From the NCBI RefSeq assembly GCF_004345425.1, contig NZ_SLVP01000001.1, forward strand, positions 1,426,001-1,490,000: 64,000 nt of DNA, written 5' to 3'. Positions 62,906 to 64,000 of this stretch are shown one piece after another. The position numbers and the translations under genes were made by a program. The notes under the pieces were generated by a model. The model saw nothing but the letters and a program-made list of their open reading frames with translations. It did no database searches and was not told where the DNA came from. The stretch's first letter is position 1. Every line of letters starts with the position of its first letter. The DNA is from Paenibacillus sp. BK033 (GTDB lineage: Bacteria; Bacillota; Bacilli; Paenibacillales; Paenibacillaceae).

Positions 62906-63457
62906 ATGAAACGAAAATTTTCGGACCGGGCAAACTGGCGTCGCATTATACGCAAAAGCTATAATTGTCTGGCGCTCGACAATGATGAATTCAAAGGTCT
63001 TGTCACGTTTTACCGGATTCATGAGTTGCGTGAGCCGCTATGGAAGGAATATAACGGGCGGCGTTTATGTCTGGCGGACCGCGGTTATTTATGGATGCAG
63101 CATTTTCCTCGGGGCGAGCATTTTGTCGTGACAACGATGTTTGACGATAAAGGCCGAGTGGTGCAATGGTACATTGATATTTGCAAAACGCAAGGGCTGA
63201 CGGATCAGCATGTGCCATGGTTTGACGACCTTTATCTGGATGTTGTCGTGCTGCCAAGCGGGGAAGTATTTCTTCTCGATGAGGATGAGCTGGAGGAAGC
63301 TCTCCGTGACGGAGAGGTAACGGGGAAAGAAGCGGCGCTTGCAAGAAAGACAGCAGGAAGATTGCTTTCCAGTATCCGGAACGGCCGGTTCCGGTATTTC
63401 ACGCTCAGCTTGAAGCATCGTAAAAGCTTGACGGAGAGAGAGCTAAGAGAATCATGA
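62906..63457 (+). CDS. DUF402 (FomD/Ntdp-like) protein
   Basis: The 183-residue protein has the DUF402 pattern GYLWMQHFPRGEHFVVTTMF (about residues 60-79), VQWYIDICKTQGL (about 87-99), WFDDLYLDVVVLPSGEVFLLDEDELEEAL (acidic metal-binding strands in the middle, split for length in the sequence). Related proteins hydrolyse nucleoside tri- and diphosphates. GGAAAGG lies about 10 bases before the ATG. The stop overlaps the next start as ATGA. Confidence 0.88.
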   Translation: MKRKFSDRANWRRIIRKSYNCLALDNDEFKGLVTFYRIHELREPLWKEYNGRRLCLADRGYLWMQHFPRGEHFVVTTMFDDKGRVVQWYIDICKTQGLTDQHVPWFDDLYLDVVVLPSGEVFLLDEDELEEALRDGEVTGKEAALARKTAGRLLSSIRNGRFRYFTLSLKHRKSLTERELRES

Positions 63458-64000
63458 AAAGTATCGTTCAGACGGGGAGCAAGTCACGCAAACGGCGCGG
63501 GCTGCTCCTGTTTCGTCTCTTTGTCGGATTATGTCTGCTCGGGGTATTGTGCTGCGGGTACCTGATATGGCTGATTAACAGCTACGACGAATCCAAGCCG
63601 GTCGAACAAGCGGATGCCGCTATCGTGCTGGGCGCTTCCCTGTGGTCGGACAAACCGAGTCCGGCTTTGAAAGAGCGTCTCGATTTTGCGGACAAGCTGT
63701 ACAAGGACGGCAAGGTGAAAATGCTTATTTTGAGCGGAGGCCTTGACCGCAACGGATCAAAGCTGACCGAAGCGCAAGGGATGCGGGTCTATCTGCTTGC
63801 CAAGGGAATTCCGGAAGATAAGATGCTGCTTGATAATGCGGCGCGAAGTACATACGAGAATCTGCTGAACAGTAAAGTTATTGCCGCGGAGCATGGCTTG
63901 AATAAGCTATTGATCGTGACTCACGATTATCATGCGCCAAGAGCGATGGAAATGGCCCGTTATCTCGATTACGAGAATGTTCAGGCCGCAGCCTTTCATT
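63454..64000 (+). CDS. ElyC/SanA/YdcF-family (DUF218) membrane protein, 3' end outside window
   Basis: The first 182 codons are present. A basic N-terminus (KSRKRRG) and one membrane helix (LFRLFVGLCLLGVLCCGYLI, about residues 18-37) precede the DUF218 domain, with AAIVLGASLWSDKPSPALKE (about 54-73), ILSGG (about 91) and LIVTHDYHAPRAMEMARY (about 150-167). Family members sit on the outer face of the membrane and relate to envelope maintenance or vancomycin sensitivity. The ATG overlaps the DUF402 stop. Confidence 0.9.
   Translation, partial: MKSIVQTGSKSRKRRGLLLFRLFVGLCLLGVLCCGYLIWLINSYDESKPVEQADAAIVLGASLWSDKPSPALKERLDFADKLYKDGKVKMLILSGGLDRNGSKLTEAQGMRVYLLAKGIPEDKMLLDNAARSTYENLLNSKVIAAEHGLNKLLIVTHDYHAPRAMEMARYLDYENVQAAAFH

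Noticed and set aside
1..64000. CRISPR arrays, tRNA or rRNA genes, insertion sequences and prophage genes
   Set aside because: I looked for spaced direct repeats, tRNA-like cloverleaf sequences, transposase motifs and phage structural genes and found none.

Overview
The window looks like chromosomal DNA of a spore-forming Firmicute of the Paenibacillaceae (Paenibacillus or Cohnella type). The support is a CotE-type spore coat gene with a mother-cell-type promoter, the order mutS-mutL-methyltransferase-miaA-hfq, purine-rich GGAGG ribosome binding sites with frequent GTG and TTG starts, a GC-leaning genome full of carbohydrate genes, and many strong intrinsic terminators. I see no rRNA, tRNA, CRISPR array, insertion sequence or prophage.

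Region 1 (1-3.3 kb): the 5' part of a family 2 glycoside hydrolase on the minus strand, a 66-residue unknown protein and an AraC-type regulator. Region 2 (3.3-27.2 kb) is one co-directional block of 17 genes: a LacI-type regulator behind three perfect 14-bp palindromic operators, a sugar ABC importer (two permeases and a binding lipoprotein), an amidohydrolase, an unrecognised 682-residue protein, two FGGY kinases, an Asp/Glu-racemase-like protein, a class II bisphosphate aldolase, a GH38 alpha-mannosidase, a class II aldolase/decarboxylase-like protein, a DUF1537 acid-sugar kinase, a SIS isomerase, a ROK kinase, a GH36/raffinose-synthase-like glycosidase and a tandem FAD oxidoreductase. A fourth perfect operator lies inside the DUF1537 kinase gene, 14.5 kb from the first three. 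The set reads as import, hydrolysis, oxidation, phosphorylation and C-C cleavage of an unidentified glycoside or acid sugar.

Region 3 (27.2-32.7 kb): a secreted GH93-like exo-arabinanase with an AbfB domain behind a probable CcpA site, then a divergent pair of AraC regulator and GH88/DUF2264 operon for unsaturated uronides. Region 4 (32.7-38.4 kb): a secreted GH18 protein with six N-terminal repeats, then a compact operon of methyltransferase, FAD oxidoreductase, SRPBCC protein and ketosynthase that resembles a minimal aromatic polyketide pathway lacking a chain length factor and carrier protein. Region 5 (38.6-50.1 kb): fused isobutyryl-CoA mutase, several small conserved proteins, beta-carbonic anhydrase, a HesB-like protein, an M32 carboxypeptidase, an NMT1-type ABC importer and an aromatic acid exporter-like protein. 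Region 6 (50.2-64 kb): cotE, a GC-rich amidoligase-like gene, mutS, mutL, a RsmJ-like methyltransferase, miaA, hfq, a class A penicillin-binding protein, a cyclophilin lipoprotein, a DUF402 protein and a truncated ElyC/SanA-family gene.

Functions come from reading motifs and gene order by eye; no database search was possible. Starts were moved to the position best supported by a ribosome binding site where the longest frame ran further upstream.
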